The notes under the pieces: model-generated
The model's input: only the letters and a program-made list of their open reading frames with translations
Told to the model about the DNA's origin: nothing
The model's database searches: none
Part shown: positions 36,519-49,364 of the stretch, in pieces
Layout: each line of letters starts with the position of its first letter
Position numbering within the stretch: position 1 is the stretch's first letter
DNA from: Rhexocercosporidium sp. MPI-PUGE-AT-0058
Taxonomy: Eukaryota > Ascomycota > Leotiomycetes > Helotiales
Direction of reading: 5' to 3'
DNA length: 64,000 bases
Assembly (NCBI GenBank): GCA_020746875.1
Contig: JAGTJL010000013.1
Location: 1,736,001-1,800,000, forward strand
Program-made: the position numbers and the translations under genes

Positions 36519-37450
36519 TGCAGTTAGTGTATATGGCAGCACTTTCTTTCGGCATGAGCTTTTATAAGATAGTTAGGCCAATATAGACTTAGTACTGCGG
36601 CAGGAATCGAGGAAAACTTTCGCGGCGATGATAGTCCTTCATGCCAGTCTACTTTATAAACCACGTATTTCTCCACTCTGTGCTGGTTCCGAGACATAAG
36701 TATTAAACTCACTGAACTCACTCAACTTGCCGTGTTGTGTCTTGTCCTCTGGTCTTCGCCTACCACAGCGAGTGCTGCTTCTCAAGTAGTTGAAAATTTG
36801 GCCAATTACTGGCCATGGCCGTGCCCTAGAGTAACTTCAATTGCCTAAGTTGTTTGTTGTCGTAAATGGATTGGCGAGACTGGACCCTCGTTCGGAACTA
36901 AACGCCGGATCACTCCATTATGGCTTGTTTGCTAGTTGCGATTGCGTTTAGTAATTGAGGTATATGAATATGGACAGCGAAGTCCGAGGTGCGGGGTATT
37001 CGCTATCAAAGCAGCTCCAAAGTTTGCGGATGTGGGGGTAAACACGGCACAGCCGATACTTTTTCAAAAAGTATGAAACTAGACGGAATCTGGCGAGGCT
37101 GGGTAGAATAGGTTGAACTTAGTGAGGCATTTTCGGAAATAATAGTACCTAGATATATAGATGAGTATGCCCCTCGGCCCGACCTCTTCACAGGATGTTG
37201 GGTATCGGAGGTGCCTGATGAGGCATGTTATGCTACTGCGTGTGGCCCAGTTTCCACCTCTTGCTAGACTTGGCATGAAATGCTACGAACAGCTGACAAC
37301 AATGTATATATTTCGTGCATTCCATGCGTATTCTTGGTAGAAGAGCAGAAACACAGCTCATCACAAGCCATCTAACTCTCCCGCTCTATCGAATCGATCC
37401 AACTCCATTTTTTGACCAGATATTCCATTGTATCTTCTGTCCTTCCAACA
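36519..37450. other. Intergenic between regulator and hydrolase
   Basis: Holds the 3' flank of the regulator and the promoter of the hydrolase, both on the plus strand. No gene recognised. Confidence 0.4.
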
Positions 37451-39393
37451 ATGTCTCAAACGCCAACTTTCAAGGATTTTCGCCAAGTCATTACTGACGA
37501 AGAAAATCAGATAGTCTTCGAAAAGAATGTGTCCGTCCCCATGGGCGACGAGTTCCCTGTTCGCTGCAATGTCTACCGGCCCATCGCTCCTGACGACGCT
37601 AAATTCCCTGTCCTCGTTACTTACGGGCCCTACGGCAAGGACATTCCTTACTCGGAGTCAGTACTTTGAGATCTCAAATGGCGAAAGGCTCCGCTAATCG
37701 ATCTTGCAGCTTTTTAGAGAGCTCATTCAAAGAAGTCAATCCAGAACATAAAAGCAAATACAGCGCCTGGGAGACTCCGGAACCAACATATTGGACTAAG
37801 CAAGGCTATGCGATAGTTCGAGCCGATGAACGCGGCACTGGTCAATCTCCCGGGCATCTCAATATTGCATCTGCGGAGACTAGTAGTTGTTTTGCCAAAC
37901 TAATCGAATGGGTGGCTGTCCAGCCTTGGTCATCGGGAAAGATAGGGCTTCTTGGTTAGTCATATATCTCCTGTAAAAGGCGTATCAGCTTACCCAGTCA
38001 AAACTAGGAATATCCTATTATGCTACTAGTCAGTGGGGTGTGGCTGCCCTCAGACCGAGAGGTCTTACCGCGATAATTCCTTGGGAAGGAGTTTCTGATC
38101 ATTATCGTGAATGGAGTCGCCACGGTGGTATTCTTTCGAATACATTCTACTCGCTCTGGTGGAATCGCCAAGTTGGACCCAATCAGTACGGCAAACCCGG
38201 TCGTGCAGCTGCGAGTTGGGGAGAAGACACAATTGATGGAGACATGACTGAAGATGAGTTGAAGGCAAACCGAACTCAACGACAGGACGAGACCTGCAGG
38301 TTTAGCGACCAAGAATACTACGCCGGTAGGACCGTCAAGCTTGACAACATAGAGGTCCCGGTTCTCTCTGTCGCAAATCTGGGCGGGAATCTGCTTCATC
38401 TCCGCGGCAATGTTGAGGGCTACACTTGGGCAGGTTCGAAATTGAAGTACTTGCGATTTATCGTCGGTCGACATGACTTGCCCATCTACTACCACGACGA
38501 GGTTGAAGTCCAGAAAAGCTTTTTGGATGCATTTCTCAAGGGAGAGGACAGAATTGGCTGGTCTGTTCCTGGAAAGCTCCCGCCGGTAAGCCTCATTCTC
38601 CGCAAGGGCGATGTTGGCTTCAACAATCCTGAAGGAGAGCAAGCCTTTCAGCGCAGAGACGAATTGGCATGGCCCATCCCACATACGCAGTACACCAGAT
38701 ATCATCTCAATATTGATGGTGCGCTCGGCACAACTCGATCGGGCGCGAATGGTAAGAAATCATACAAAGCATTAGGGACATTGGAGAACCCAAGTCTCGT
38801 TCAGTTCGTAACCCCACCATTTGAGAAAGAGACCGAAATCACAGGCCATATCGTCGGCCATTTGAACGTCTCGGTGACACCAGATCACCCAGCTACAGAG
38901 AACGATATCGATCTCTTCCTCACTATCCGTCACTTAAATGCCCAAGGGAACGAGGTGTTTTACACAGGGTCTATGGGCGACCCCGTTCCACTGGTCAAGG
39001 GCTGGCTTCGACTTTCTCTTCGCAAAGTGGACGAGTCGAATGCGAAGCACCGACCATACCTGCCGCACCGAAACTATTTCAATAGTGAAGCGCAGCCTGT
39101 CGATTCTGACAAAGTCTACAGCGTCGATGTAGAGTTATGGCCAACCAGCGTAATTTTAGGCAAAGGGGGGAAGCTCATATGTGAGGTTTCATCAGGGGAT
39201 ACGCAGGGGGTGGGAATCTTTAGACATGATTCTGAGGTTGATAGGTAAGTTTTGCATCTTGATATGTTTGGGGTCAAAGGGGAAATATATTAACATGGAC
39301 ATCTGTAGGCCCCATGAAAAATTCGCCGGGATGAATCACATCCATTTTGGAGAGCAATTTGAGAACTACATTACCTTGCCCATCATTCTATAG
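37451..39393 (+). CDS. CocE/NonD family hydrolase (X-Pro dipeptidyl-peptidase-like)
   Basis: Serine alpha/beta-hydrolase of the S15/cocaine-esterase group, acting on esters, acyl-peptides or related amides; fungal members are mostly uncharacterised. Four exons (37451-37656, 37710-37954, 38008-39244, 39309-39393) give 590 residues with no signal peptide, so it is probably cytosolic. The N-terminal half is the hydrolase fold: YRPIAPDD..FPVLVTYGPYGKD, RADERGTGQSPG, nucleophile Ser153 in GISYYATSQWG (the codon spans intron 2), and likely catalytic His306 in GRHDLPIYY. The C-terminal half, from about residue 370, is the PepX_C jelly-roll domain (FVTPPFEKETEITGHIVGHL). The GWL.LS...D block is also typical. 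The start ATG has a good purine context. Substrate cannot be told. Confidence 0.92.
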
Positions 39394-40270
39394 ACTCTAG
39401 CAAGAGTGTACCGTACCTTGTTCTTCTTATCAGCCACAATGAAAAGTCGTGTTCTAGTTCACACTTGGTCCTTTGTGATCTGTGAGAACGCTATTGATAA
39501 AGGTTCCGTATCTAAAATCAAGTCAAGTTCAATTCGAAACAGTGAGTGCATGCACACCTGAACTCAGTACTACTACATAAAGAAACAGTCCCATTACAAC
39601 TCTCCTCTAATCAAGATTCCCAACGTCTAACTTCTAACCCCCACATTGCTCTTTCTACTGTGAGTTCGTACCTTTACCGTCAATCTCTAAGATTCCTCAT
39701 GACGGCTGATTACTAGCACCTGCGCTATAATTTTCTCTGTTCGAGGATTCCTAAGCATGACCATCTACTATCCCAGGCCGCGTCACCGAGTTGGAAAAAG
39801 ATACGAGGATGTTGACCGGAGGTCTATATATTTTGAAGGAGACTCTACTGTACGATAGCTAGTCTTAGCCATCTATGAAGAGCGCGTGACGTAGACGTCC
39901 GTCTAGAGATGTTCGTCTGGGTTGATGAGTAAGGATTTTGGGACTCCGGAGACGAAGGAGCACATGGCTGATCACATTGAGTTCCTCGTGAAACTCTGGT
40001 TTCGTGATTCTAAACTATTAATGAAGTGCAAGATGTTTGGTAATGGTTGAATGTCTTGTATCACGTTATGTGACGAAGCTCCAAGGACAGAATAAATAAA
40101 TCCTCGTATTGCCATTTACCTATGAGATTAGATTTTAAATCAGGAGCAAAGCAAGGAACAAAGTATAAATTCCATCATGACACGTAGCTAACCCTCGCTC
40201 GAGGCGTAGCAGAATTGATGCCAAACAACATTTGAACTAACTACATGAGAGCGCCCCAAGACCATATCAT
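39394..40270. other. Intergenic between convergent genes
   Basis: Downstream flanks of the hydrolase (plus) and the cupin gene (minus). No gene recognised. Confidence 0.4.
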
Positions 40271-40855
40271 TCAATGCGAGCCCGGGCCAAGTTGTGGTAG
40301 GTCTGTCAAATCTTCACCCAATTCCTTGCCATCCATAGTCGCCGGCAGTGCATCAATCAACACATAATACATTCTTGCCCATTTTGTCTCGCTAGGATTC
40401 ACCCACGCATGCATCGTTCCTCGCTGTATAGCAACGTCTCCCGGCTTCAAGGATCGTCGCTCTCCAGAGTCCAGCACGCACTCAAGTTCTCCATCAATCA
40501 AAACACCATAGTCTAGACTGACGGTCCGATGCATCGGAGCCTCGAACTTGGGAGGGTAGTTGACAAAACGCAAGACGGTACCACCAGGGATTGAGATACC
40601 GACTGAGCTGCTGCCTGCGAGGATGTCCTTATACTTCGCGAGGTCTTGGTCCTTGTTGAGTGGTGCTGGAAAAGATGAAGTAGTATAACCAAGCGAGAAG
40701 CTCAGAGCAACATCGGGGTCTTTGAGAGGTTGGTAGAATGTTATAGGCTCTGGGATTTTCTCAACGAAGACAGCTTCACCTTTCTTGTTGTGTGTTGTGA
40801 TGAAGCGCTTGACTGCTGGCAAAGGGTATGTAACGCCTTCCACTGTGGTGTCCAT
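40271..40855 (-). CDS. Cupin-domain protein
   Basis: Single-exon protein of 194 residues from the ATG at 40855; the frame stays open to an ATG at 40960, which would add 35 less conserved residues. A cupin_2 barrel occupies the C-terminal two thirds: GGTVLRFVNYPP, then APMHRTVSLDYGVLIDGELE (metal-ligand His), GERRSLKPGDVAIQ and RGTMHAWVNP (second His). This matches small fungal cupins annotated only by domain, which occur both singly and in secondary-metabolite clusters. No biosynthetic partner is nearby. Function is unknown; metal-dependent isomerase, dioxygenase or simple ligand binding are all possible. Confidence 0.87.
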   Translation of the reverse strand: MDTTVEGVTYPLPAVKRFITTHNKKGEAVFVEKIPEPITFYQPLKDPDVALSFSLGYTTSSFPAPLNKDQDLAKYKDILAGSSSVGISIPGGTVLRFVNYPPKFEAPMHRTVSLDYGVLIDGELECVLDSGERRSLKPGDVAIQRGTMHAWVNPSETKWARMYYVLIDALPATMDGKELGEDLTDLPQLGPGSH

Positions 40856-42351
40856 GACCGGCGATGATTTGTGAGGTTCCCGACCTTGACCAGGTATTTT
40901 CAGAAATTGGGGAATCTGTTCTGGATTTAAGAAGTGAGCTGTTGCGAATGACGGCTGCAAAATTGATTGACATTGGGAGGGAGACTGGGACTTTAAGTAA
41001 ATCGAAAACTAACGACCCTTTCGAAATATGGTAGTAGAAACTGTAACAAATCTTCAAACCAAGTTCCGATTGGATGCATTGCATGGTGTTGGGACTTCTC
41101 ATTCACTGATCAATCTCAAATGACTGTCCTAGGTGAACGGGCTCGGGCCGAACAAAATTATTCTCTTCTGACCTGAACTTCCATGAGTAAACCCACAGGT
41201 TACATGGATTCGCTGGCCCTGGTATGCACTCCAGCATCTCCGCAGAAGACTCGGATTGGCGACATGTTTTCCTTAGTTTCGCTACTTGACCCGTCTCGGA
41301 ACGAAAACCTACACTCCGGGCCGATGATTCGGCGCAGCACCCCCGAATGACATTTCTAGACATTCACCGCCAGGCCTGGTAAATGACGACCAACAGATGT
41401 GTTGGGTAGCAGTTTGCTTTGATACTTAGATAGAGCCGTTCCTTCGAGTCAACATATACTATTTCCTTGGATTTTAATGGCTTGCGAAAGGACCCTCCCT
41501 CTTTATATCAATATCCACTTCTCTGGAATTCCTGCTATGGAATTGAACGATGCTCACAGCATTCAATAAATAAACAAATGGCTTTATCAAGTAGATGATT
41601 AATCTGCATGTTGTTAGTGCCTCAAAAATGACTCGCTGTTCTCATTGATAACATTGAATCTTGACGCGATGTGATCATTGGTCTCGCTTCCCCTTTCAGT
41701 GGCTCGCCAAGGACCTCTTCCCTACCAACAACAGCTAAGCCACGAAACAAAACCCAGTAACGCAACTTTGAATTCAGCGAAAGACAGAGGATACCGATGA
41801 ACGTGCATCTCAAGTTATCCAATGTCCGGCTGCCTCTCACTTCTAGTCCCAATTCGCCTCAAAATATCTCCTATCCTCCAAGCAGTGGAATTGGCTCATT
41901 TTCGCTAAGCCACAAAAATTTATGTCAACCCACCTCCAATTGCTACAACTTTAAAGCCAAGGGTGACTTGCAGATCTTGAATCAAAATGCAAAAAGCAAT
42001 CATGTGACAATAGTATTCAAGTACACTGATGATTCTGTCCGAGTGATTGGACGCCAACGCGACCGTAGCATGCTGAGCCCTGCGACAAGCCTGACAGGAA
42101 GTTGTTTGGACTTGGCAGGATATTAGGCACCATGATCATCAAAATACCTCAGTAGATTTAAGCTGTCTCGACGTCCGCGTAAGTTTCCAACAATTAAAAC
42201 GTCTACTCAGCAACGAGCAGCATAATTTGAACTGGGAATCCCGGATTGTTCAATCTACAATTGAAAAAACGCAAACTCGCGGGATAAAAGCTACTATTCT
42301 TCACCACGAACTTTCCCAGCCATACACTACATTCACAAACAATATCTCACC
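40856..42351. other. Intergenic, no gene recognised
   Basis: About 1.5 kb between divergently read genes. Open frames at 41103-41363 (minus), 41622-41852 (minus) and 41797-42126 (plus) have no recognisable motif or splice structure. Confidence 0.4.
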
Positions 42352-43000
42352 ATGGTTCCAATCAAAACATTCGAATTCAACCTCACCAACAGAGCACACA
42401 CAAAAACAGCCCTCACACCATCAGACTCCCCAACACCAACCTACGAAACTCGGTCTCAGCTGGTTCACCAAACAACTCTTCACCAAACCCACCAAACAAA
42501 GCATCGTTCTACGTTCCGCATCCACATCCGAACCCAAAGTTGAAGGCAAAACCAAAACTCCAGGACGAATAATAGGCTCCTGCGTCCTCCCCTTCATCTC
42601 CTTCTCAACCCCAATTCAACTCTGCATCGGCGACCCAGACACCAAATCCGCAATCTGGGAATCAATAACCTGTCACGAGATCATCAAATGCAATGGCTTC
42701 GAACTAAATCTCGACCTCGGAGGTGAACTTGGCAGGAAGACGATTGAGTGGAGACGCACGCATGCTTTTGAAGGTGAGGGTTTTTGGTATAGGGAGGGGA
42801 CGAATTTGCATTTGAAGATGGTAGATGTGGATACCAGGAAGGTGTTGGCAAGGTTTAGGCATCATATGTGGTATGGGATGAAGAGGGGTGACTTGGAGAT
42901 TGAGAAGTTTGAGGGGGGCCGGGGTGGGAAGATTTGGTTGTGTTGAGTGGGAATGGCGGTTTTGGAGTATGTGAGGAGGTTTAATGGGTATGCTTTCTAA
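42352..43000 (+). pseudogene. Small LURP-one/tubby-like protein, frameshifted and with premature stop
   Basis: From the ATG at 42352 the frame gives a plausible start (MVPIKTFEFNLTNRAHTKTA), but conserved coding continues in the next phase from about 42460 (WFTKQLFTKPTKQSIVLRS) without any GT..AG intron to link them. The body contains PGRIIGSCVLPFIS, IWESITCHEI and ARFRHHMWYGMKRGDLEIEK, resembling small fungal proteins with a tubby-C/LURP-one-like beta fold. A TGA at 42944-42946 closes it, but the same phase continues for 17 more codons (VGMAVLEYVRRFNGYAF) to TAA at 42998, a C-terminal helix usual for such proteins. So two lesions are visible. Family assignment is tentative. Confidence 0.55.
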
Positions 43001-43358
43001 GAGGAGGTTGTTAGTTTAGAATTTGGTTTGTAGTGTTTGTGGATTCTCTGGCGTTTAGACCCTTCATTAGACGGTGGTGCGGAGTTATAGCGAGATTTTG
43101 GTTAGAATAAACAATTCGCACTTCTCAACCATCATAGTGATTAGTAGACAAACTAAGGTAAAAATTTAATGTCGATATTGGAGCTGACCGAAATCGAGTT
43201 GCTAGCCCCTGAGCTAGTATTTATGCTAGCTAGCTCTTCGCTCAGATACTGTAACCGTTTTTGAGAATTGTTAGATCAAGATTACTCTGTCTGAATTAGT
43301 TATTACAAATATCTCTCCCTGTTCCCCCCTCGCTCATCCCCCACAAAACCTTAAGCTC
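43001..43358. other. Short intergenic between convergent genes
   Basis: Only 3' flanks of the two neighbours; a GCTAGC-rich palindromic stretch (43199-43232) is the only notable feature. Confidence 0.4.
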
Positions 43359-44790
43359 TCAAGCATCATTAACCCCACTCACAACCCCACAATACCCGTT
43401 CCCAACCGTATACCCCTCTCCTGGTTTATATCCACCTCCAGTATTAACACCCAACCCATACGTGCCCGGCGCCTTACAGGTCCCGGGGTTCAAAAGCACA
43501 ATCAAACACTGCTGCTCAGCTGGGGCTGACTCCTGGAACACATAACTCGCACAATCCGGATTCCCGAAACAAGACGTGCAGCACTCTGTCGCTGTGGCGG
43601 CATTGGTGTATGGGATGTTCGCCGGCTCGGCGCTAGAGCTGCTGATATGCACTTCCCAGATTCCTTCGTTGGAGACGCCGCTGGCAATGTTTTCGGCGCG
43701 GCAGGCGGCGTAGGATGTTGCGAGAGCTTGGGTTTCAGTTGCGGTTACCTGAATGGGTTAGCTTATTTTGAAAGGAATAAGTGGATGGGATTAAACGTAC
43801 GGTTGTTGTCGTTGTTGTGGAAGCAGTGTAGAAAGTAGTAGTAGTTCCATCTGATCTCACAAAAACGGTCGTAGTGGATGAAGCTGTCTCAAAATTAGCG
43901 AGACGTTCAAGCCCCTTTCTCCTCAACATTAACTTACCATTTGGAACAGTGGTGGTGATAGTCTCATACTCAGTCACAGCACGCGTAACTACTCCCGCCG
44001 GAAGCGTAACAGTTGCCCGCGTCTTCGCCGTCCTGGTCACATATTTCACGGTATATATTGTAACCACTTTATAGCAAGTCACCGAATTCGGATGCAAAAA
44101 ACTGAAAGAGGGGAAAGAGAAAGCCGGAGTGCCTTTCTTCGGCAACGCAGGGCAAATCGAAAAAGTCCTTCGCTCAAGGGGCGACGATAGAGTTCGCTTA
44201 ATCCGAGATATGGGTGCTTCTTGAACGGCTCGCTTCTTGCCTGCGCCTGGGAGAGTGAATTGTACGGGCTTGAAGCCTTCAGGTGTGGGGAGCTCGGTTA
44301 CAGCCACGGTAGTTGTTGATGTGGTTGTGGAGGTGTCGGTTTGGGTATTTGTTGCGATGGCAGAGGAGATTGTTATGATAGTTCCGGTGTAGGAGGTTGC
44401 CGTGTATGTATCCTGGAATTTGTTTAGCGAAGCCTCATATCTTGTAGATAAATTCCTCATACAGTGATTTGCGAGATGGTGTAAGTTGATGGCAGGGTAA
44501 CTGTCGTCGTAACAGTTGCTGGTGGAGCTTTAATTGTCACGGAAGGAGTGTAGGTCTGTTAGAGCAAGTTAGCATCATGAAGATTCTGCAGTTGCGGATC
44601 TACATACAGTTGTTTCAATTAATTTAACGGTATTGGTCGCATATTTATTGGTAGTCTTCACGGACTTGACAGGGAAGAATCCCTTTTGTGTGTAGCACAC
44701 GCCCTTGGTACTTGGAGGAGGTGGAGCTTGAGCAGAAGTTCCATCCCAGAGCAAAGCGAATGAAGAGAAAAGCAAGATTGAGGACTTCAT
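43359..44790 (-). CDS. Secreted Thr-rich cell-wall-type protein with C-terminal Cys-rich (apple/PAN-like) domain
   Basis: Start ATG at 44790 with a clear signal peptide (MKSSILLFSSFALLWDGTSA). Five exons are joined by GT..AG introns near 44561-44608, 44414-44462, 43888-43936 and 43750-43800; each junction keeps the frame. The middle is dominated by Thr/Ser/Val-rich tracts (TDTSTTTSTTTV, SSTTTVFVRSDGTTTTFY) that would be heavily O-glycosylated. A dibasic GKKRAV (Kex2-like) site is also present. The C-terminus is Cys-rich (ATATECCTSCFGNPDCASY, QQCLIVLLNPGTC, NGYCGVV), resembling apple/PAN modules that bind carbohydrate or protein. No GPI signal is seen after it. Likely a secreted wall or adhesion protein; exact role unknown. 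Confidence 0.85.
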
Positions 44791-47700
44791 CTTGACTGTA
44801 TGATCAACGAATGTGATATGAAGGAAAATAACGAATGAATGAGGGATAAAGAAAATAGAAAGAAGGCGTAGCTGGGCTACACAAGACCTTTTAAGAAAGC
44901 GATTCTGCGCATTAACCCCGCCGCTGACCTTGGGCCATGGCGAATTTGCAGGATCGCGAGCTTTCACCCTCCAAGACGGCACCGAAAATAGTTAACGAGG
45001 CCAAAACGTACCTCTCTTCGGATCTCGGGCCATTGGTTTCTCGCTGGACGATAGCTGCGGCTCCCTCTCCGCCTGCAGCCAAGAGGCTTAAAAGCTGTGG
45101 CGCTGCAATCCCGTCTTTTAGCTCAGGTACAAGTCATGAATTTGTTGAAAGTCTTACTTTAAAACAAGAATGATCTGCCTTGCTTGAGCTTTTAACACTT
45201 GGAGTTTCCTATAATAGTTACTTCCCGTAGTGCAGGTCGGAAAATTCATTCGTCTGGAGTTTCCTTGCTTGGTCACTAGGAGATCGTTCCCGATCCTCGC
45301 CGGCACGTGGGAGATCCTGGATTCTCACTCCTTGTTTCGTTTGAAATCAGATGGCATCGCACTGATTTCAATGACCTGAGAACTGTGGGTTGATCAAAGT
45401 GTATTTCTGTTCTGATGGTTTTGTTCAGCAGCTGAGTCGGTTTCGACAGAAGGCTTCACTTGCTAGACGCACAGCAATAAACAAAGTTAAGAACTGAGCA
45501 CCACACCAAAGGACTTGCACCGCTGAGGGCCTTTCCATATGTCCGTTCACCTCGTATTCCTTCTAGCGTGCCCGTAGCTGAACATTTTCGTCTCTTGAAC
45601 ATGGCGCCACCATCTTGGCAGGAGGTCTGACCTACATTAGGCGAAGAAGCACGAAAGTCTGACTCTCCTTTGATTTGCTCAATGTTTTCGATAAGTCGCT
45701 TTCAAGGATTTGTTTCGTCGTCTTCTGCGTACTGTAGGTGTTGAACTTTGGAGTTTTGTTGTGTAGATATCGGAAGATAGATGCAAAGGCTTCAATACTA
45801 GCTCTCGTGTCAGACCTTGGGTTTGAGCACGTGGTTCTTGCACCACTTATAGGACCTGGGACGTAAAGTCATCTCTGACACTGGAAATATCAAGGCGATA
45901 ATTCTCGGAACGGAAGAAGACGGCAGTAAATTCAAGATGTTCTCCAACAGCGGAATAAAATGCGTACCACAATACAAGAACTCCGACCTGTTGACGTAGA
46001 GCCTTGGGGCAAGACTGAGTCGCTTGAGGAATCCGCAGCAATGACAAATCGACTTCGAGTTCAGAGTTCGCGCCTTGATTTGACGAGCAATGCAATGTTT
46101 CGAATGAACGAATCCATCAGAATAAAGACAAGAGACGAGCAAATTCGGGTTTCCTCACTCCCCGCCAGAGGTCGCAATGCCTAGAGTTTTGAAGTCAAGG
46201 TCCACGGCAGTCCTTTGAAATTTCGAAGGGGCTAATGGAGAACGCGCGACAATAGTTAGAGCGGAATTTTGGGCGGAACAAGCTCATAAGCTTTTCGTGG
46301 CCGACGTAAAGTAGTATGGTACGGGTTAGGAAACATGAAAGAAAAATGGTATCCGCCGTATCCGCGATGACAGCTAGAAGGAAAAGAATGTGACAAATAG
46401 AAAAAACAAAGGGCAAAAACGAACTGTCTGGAGATGGCATTGCCAGCTTTTTCCGACAAAAGAATTAGCAAGACTCGAAGAAAATCTTTGCTACCATGAT
46501 AGGAGGTGGTCTTTGACTACCATTTCATGTCAAGTAAGTTGGTCACTCTGGAGTTGGAAAACCACTGACGAGTCTTCCCGAAGACAAAGAGTTCTTCCAG
46601 AACTTCATGGAAGCCGTCATATCAGACTCAGAACTGCAGATCTCTGGCCATTTTAATCCTCGTGTCTCGAATTTTCTCTGTTCTCCCAGCAGTCGGCTCG
46701 GAAGCTCGGAGATAACGATAAAACATTCCGTCGATAAGAATATCAACATACATGACAAACAATAGGACTTTGGGTCACAGAAGGAAGGCGAAGGCCCGGG
46801 CCGTCGTATATCCTGTGGGGGTTATCCGCCACCTCAGCTCTACTTGCATCTCTCCGTCCTCAATGAAGTTCCCCTCCCGTTCAGAACCAGTTGCATCAAC
46901 ATCAATCAACCACCTAAGACTTCGACTTCGGAGATCTCCTATCCCTCTGGAAAGTGAGTGAACCAAAGAGAAGAACTTGGAAATCAGATCGTCGTCCGCT
47001 AGATTGAGTGAAAGCTACACACTCGGGCTGAAAGCGCACGCCTCCTCGTCACTTACCAAGTAGTATCTTCCGCCTTTACCAAAGTACCTCCGTACAATCG
47101 CAGATTCCCACGGGACGGCTGTACAAAGACCCGTCCGGCGTGGCAAGTAGGGTCTATTTGAATGAAAGAGGGATGTCCTCAACACCACACCCTCACTCTA
47201 GTCACCGCATCGTCCAACCCCTCCTTCGCTCAAAACCCGCATGAAAGGACCACGCAAAGATAACGCAAACAACGCTACAAGCCATCACCGAACCAGTGAA
47301 GTTCCAGAAAGCTCCCTCGCATGATCACCACGCGGCCTAAGGCTACAAGAGGTGTGGCGTGATTTGTATGTCAGCCCTCCAATTACTCGGACCAGCCAAC
47401 CACATCTCGCCTCGCAAGCGACGATCAGGGGAGGCGAGACAAAAGACCCGAATCCAAACAACCCAACCGGCTCAGCTTGGCACGTGCCCCTCGACTCTGC
47501 CCTGACCCCCTCATCCCATCTCCGACGTCCACCTCTCACAGTCTCATCAAATGCCCCTCTAGAACCTAAAATAAGCGTAATCTTCAAATCCTCACCCTCA
47601 CCCTCAAATACCGATTCGTGTGCCCTGCATGCCAAGTCGCCTGTCTCTTATCTGACTTTCTCATCAGGAAGGTGTGACGATCTCTCGTACTTGGCATTGC

Positions 47701-49066
47701 TTGGTTTACAGGGATAACGAACGTATTATTCAGGAGCCGAAGTCCTCCCTTGGAGGATGACTGGTCCTTGACGGAGAGATGGGAGGTGCCTGGTGGTACC
47801 GTCTGATGTTTTGTTTTTGGAGCTTGCGGTTGTCTGCAGCTGATTCGATTACGACATTCTTTGTAGTTTATTAGTAGATATCAATCAGCCTTACCTACAT
47901 GTATCAGGCACAATTGCAGATCGCGGGGTTTGCCACCAGTGTGCCACGCTCTAGTGGCTGACAAGTTAGACGGAAAAGGGAAGGAGATGGGAATGGAGAT
48001 GGAGATGTCACAGGTGGAGGACTGTACTAGCCTTGTCAATACCGCACCTTTGTTAAGCCTGCAACGCACTGGTATTACAGTGGCACTCGCCCTTTCAGGA
48101 GCACGGTCCCGAATGCGATGCACACAATGGCTGGAAGAGGGGAAACCATTTCCTTATACATCACTATCTCCATCTTGTCCCTCTTCTTTTGAGATATACT
48201 TCGGTAGAAACATCTGATGAGGAAGGCCCTCTGTACGGACAAACAAAGGAGGACAAAAAGAGAGAGTATTCCGTGCCAAAACAATGCCAGGAGAAGCAGG
48301 AGTCAAGCTACCTACTGTACTACTGCTGGATAACGATACGATGCAACTTGATAAGATATGCCGAAATCCTACTTCCCCTCGGTAGATAGATAACACGATT
48401 CGATTCGATACGACACGATAGTCGATAAACACGCCGCTGCATGACATTCCTTCCCCTCCAATTTCGACCTCGCCTCACACCGACCTCCCACTTCCCGTCC
48501 CCCACCTCCGACCGCCAAAAGAAAAGCAGGGCATTTAGTGTTAGTCTATACGATAGGGCAAGGCACCCATCAAGAAGCCAAGACTTCGTCTGCACGCGCC
48601 GACACTCTCAAAGCTTAGATACGGTACTGGCCTGCCTGCCTCCTCACCACGTACAGCTCCACACTGCAATATCCGCCACCACCATCCAATAGCCGATCAC
48701 CTCCCCATCAGACACTTCCAGACTCCTTCCTCTTTCGCGGTCTTGGTACTGCAACAGGCCATCAAGTCGTTGCCAAGCAGCGAAGTTTAATATAGGGCAT
48801 GAGCATCTGCCACCGAGGAGACAGTATCCAGATATACCTGCCGTCTTGGGGCTCTTGGCCCTTTTGCACTTCGCGGACCGTGAGCTATGATATGTTGTGA
48901 GCTTCTTCTTCCGGACTGGCTAGATGGGGTTTCATGATATGATATGTTGATCACCTGAAAGCTCCGAGGAGAGACAAGGACGGTGCTGCGAGATAGAGGT
49001 GAGGTGGGTAGGATAGGAGAATAGATTGCGGGAGAGCGAAGAGAGTAGGGGGAGGTGAAGATCGAG

Positions 49067-49073
49067 TATATAA
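49067..49073 (+). promoter_or_regulatory. TATA box of the M43 protease gene
   Basis: TATATAA lies about 110 bp upstream of a leader-intron donor and 298 bp upstream of the ATG, giving a reasonable transcription start near 49100. Confidence 0.5.
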
Positions 49074-49181
49074 CCCTCTTCCCGGAACCACCTTGTTGGC
49101 AAACCGCATCTTAATATCAAGGGAATATCAGATCTTGCAATTTACCCAACCAGTCTCAGTCCTCTATCCACCTAATTGCAA

Positions 49182-49340
49182 GTAAGTATCCCTTCCTTTC
49201 CCGTCATCTCGCATCTCGACACTTTGGATGAACTCAATCGCCTTTCCGGCTATCGAACTCTTTGCTTGGGATACTTTAAGATTGGGTTCATCCAAAGTAA
49301 TGCAGATCAAACCAAACCCAAACTAACACCTCAACCCCAG
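49182..49340 (+). other. Probable 5'-UTR intron of the M43 protease gene
   Basis: GTAAGTATCC donor at 49182 and an ACTAACACC branch point followed by CCCCAG at 49340, 24 nt before the ATG. All three splice signals fit the fungal consensus closely. Confidence 0.6.
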
Positions 49341-49364
49341 ATCCCCTCCCCCAATCCAAACAAG

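Larger units (their letters stand above)
44791..49364. other. Long stretch without a recognised gene
   Basis: About 4.6 kb at normal composition with many short frames on both strands, none above 121 codons, and none showing a motif, signal peptide or splice-linked exons I can support. The last 300 bp is the M43 protease promoter and leader. A non-coding transcript or a badly decayed gene cannot be excluded. Confidence 0.4.

Noticed and set aside
38004..38705. 233-codon minus-strand frame
   Set aside because: Antisense of the CocE-like hydrolase, whose catalytic motifs lie on the plus strand.
9463..44790. Possible biosynthetic or catabolic gene cluster (esterase, amidase, regulator, hydrolase, cupin)
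   Set aside because: No backbone synthase, transporter or P450; the genes are spaced by 1-20 kb and divided by the transposon island, and no shared promoter motif was seen.
47285..47717. Overlapping 116- and 121-codon frames
   Set aside because: Complementary frames in CT-rich sequence, with low-complexity protein text and no splice-linked partner.
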